The notes beneath the pieces were generated by a model. The model was not told the DNA's origin and ran no database searches. It saw nothing but the letters and a program-made list of their open reading frames with translations. Below, in pieces: positions 63,378 to 64,000 of a stretch of DNA of 64,000 nucleotides (its first letter is position 1; each line of letters begins with the position of its first letter). This DNA is from Eisenbergiella porci (GTDB taxonomy: Bacteria; Bacillota; Clostridia; Lachnospirales; Lachnospiraceae). The stretch is from NCBI RefSeq assembly GCF_009696275.1, contig NZ_VUMI01000020.1, positions 29,511 to 93,510 of the forward strand. The letters are read 5' to 3'. Made by a program: the position numbers and the translations under genes.

Positions 63378-63697
63378 ACAAATACCACCGTTGTCATAAC
63401 CAGAATGACTGTCAGGATCGCTATGGCTTCAAAATAATATAGCCCTCTCTGCAGCATCTGGCGTATTTTTATATGGCTTTCAGCGGTCTGAAGCCTTGCC
63501 GAAAGCTCATCATTCAAATTAAAAGCCTCGCCGTCCTCCAGACGTTCCATTCCTACAGTTACCAGGAACTGGATGCTTAACTCCTCTTTGCAGGACGGAC
63601 ATTTATCCACGTGCTCCAGGAACTGCTTCGCCGTCCTGGTATCCATTTCTCCTTTGATAAAATCAGGAATCAGTTTTTCTGCTTGTTTACAATCCAT
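63374..63697 (-). CDS. Zinc-finger (zf-HC2) anti-sigma-like membrane protein
   Basis: The 107-residue protein has a zinc-binding HVDKCPSCKEE (HxxxCxxC) near residue 30 and one C-terminal membrane helix (about 84-107). This is the design of anti-sigma factors that hold an ECF sigma factor at the membrane. No sigma factor gene is beside it in this window; a partner might lie beyond the right edge or elsewhere. The ATG at 63697 follows GGAGG; the frame to 63763 is not supported. It overlaps polA by ATGA. Confidence 0.85.
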   Translation of the reverse strand: MDCKQAEKLIPDFIKGEMDTRTAKQFLEHVDKCPSCKEELSIQFLVTVGMERLEDGEAFNLNDELSARLQTAESHIKIRQMLQRGLYYFEAIAILTVILVMTTVVFV

Positions 63698-63871
63698 ATG
63701 AGCGGCCTCCTTTCCTGTGGGACGGGCAATCCGGGCTTCTTTAATACTATACACCAAAACCACCCTTTTTAAAAGAATTTCCTGAAAAAAGAGTGCGGTC
63801 TGCCGGTGTTTTCCTGCGGCTGTCCGTGGCTCCTGGTCCTGGGAGGGAAGGTGGGGGCTGCTTGAGAGGAC

Positions 63872-63891
63872 GGGGTGTGGGGCGGGCAGGG
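63872..63891 (+). other. Possible G-quadruplex motif
   Basis: Four G-runs, GGGG-TGT-GGGG-C-GGG-CA-GGG, meet the usual pattern of runs of three or more G with loops of one to seven bases. It overlaps the left arm of the inverted repeat at the right edge. Confidence 0.5.
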
Positions 63892-64000
63892 TTTCTGTAA
63901 GGGCACGCTTTCGCTCGGTTAAAAATGCAGCGGTACTAACGACGCAAAGGACGCGTCGTAAGGACCGGCGTTTTTATACGACCCTTACAGAAACCCTGCC
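63885..64000. repeat. Inverted repeat at the right edge, possibly truncated
   Basis: GGCAGGGTTTCTGTAAGGG (63885-63903) and its exact inverse (63982-64000) form a 19-bp stem. Inside lie AAAAATGC/GCGTTTTT (63921-63928 with 63968-63975) and ACGACGC/GCGTCGT (63939-63945 with 63953-63959). The outer end coincides with the window edge, so the element may be longer. Confidence 0.7.

Larger units (their letters stand above)
63698..64000. other. Right-edge intergenic region
   Basis: This 303-base stretch contains the upstream region of the anti-sigma gene, a G-rich part on the plus strand with a four-run G motif (63872-63891), and a large inverted repeat reaching the window edge (63885-64000). No gene is seen. 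Confidence 0.5.

Overview
The window is about 64 kb of a low-to-mid GC Gram-positive chromosome, most likely a gut Clostridia of the Lachnospiraceae type. Four things suggest this: the Firmicutes order ylxM-ffh-rpsP-khpA-rimM-trmD-rplS-rbgA-rnhB and plsX-acpP-rnc-smc-ftsY, the paired PFL/UPF0210 and ACT (UPF0237) genes, a 395-residue ribose-phosphate pyrophosphokinase, and a T-box leader on the trp operon. No rRNA, tRNA, CRISPR array, integrase or transposase gene was seen.

Layout. 1-5.7 kb: phospholipid and ribosome-assembly genes (gpsA cut by the edge, plsY, der, a DUF512 radical-SAM protein), then divergent prs. 5.8-9.1 kb: a two-component system. 9.1-12.5 kb: a MoxR ATPase/VWA pair and a DUF2087 regulator. 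13-25 kb: a long minus-strand housekeeping block (VOC protein, beta-lactamase-like hydrolase with an odd repetitive tail, pgeF, yraN, rnhB, lepB, rbgA, a second lepB, rplS, a trmD-acetyltransferase fusion, rimM, khpA, rpsP, ffh, ylxM). 25-35 kb: DUF45 peptidase, yitT, ilvA, ftsY, smc, rnc, acpP, plsX.

35.3-41.1 kb holds a decayed sugar-uptake locus: GH43 remnant, two LplB/LplC-type permeases, a beheaded solute-binding protein, a beheaded AraC-type response regulator and a YesM kinase. It lies, with a lipoprotein gene, between plsX and rpmF, which are usually neighbours. 42.4-46 kb: rpmF and DUF177 behind a perfect consensus promoter, then an SGNH hydrolase and an MBOAT acyltransferase. 46.2-53.2 kb: complete trpEGDCFBA with a T-box. 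53.2-55.5 kb: pta-ackA. 55.9-63.7 kb: tmcAL, a PFL/ACT pair, a WalJ-type MBL hydrolase, coaE, polA and a zinc-finger anti-sigma-like protein.

How the genes connect: PlsX, PlsY, AcpP and GpsA feed membrane lipid synthesis; Ffh and FtsY with the two signal peptidases form the secretion route; Der, RbgA, RimM, RplS, RpsP, KhpA and RpmF serve the ribosome; Pta-AckA make ATP and acetate.

The most unusual non-coding structure is a gapless 237-base hairpin at 57234-57470 between convergent genes. Other palindromic repeats are at 55613-55744, 42303-42395, 9510-9551 and the right edge. No clearly new multi-gene system was recognised. The strongest leads are the long hairpin, the single deletion that appears to have removed both 5' ends of the divergent sugar genes, the TrmD-GNAT fusion, and the repetitive tail of the beta-lactamase-like protein.
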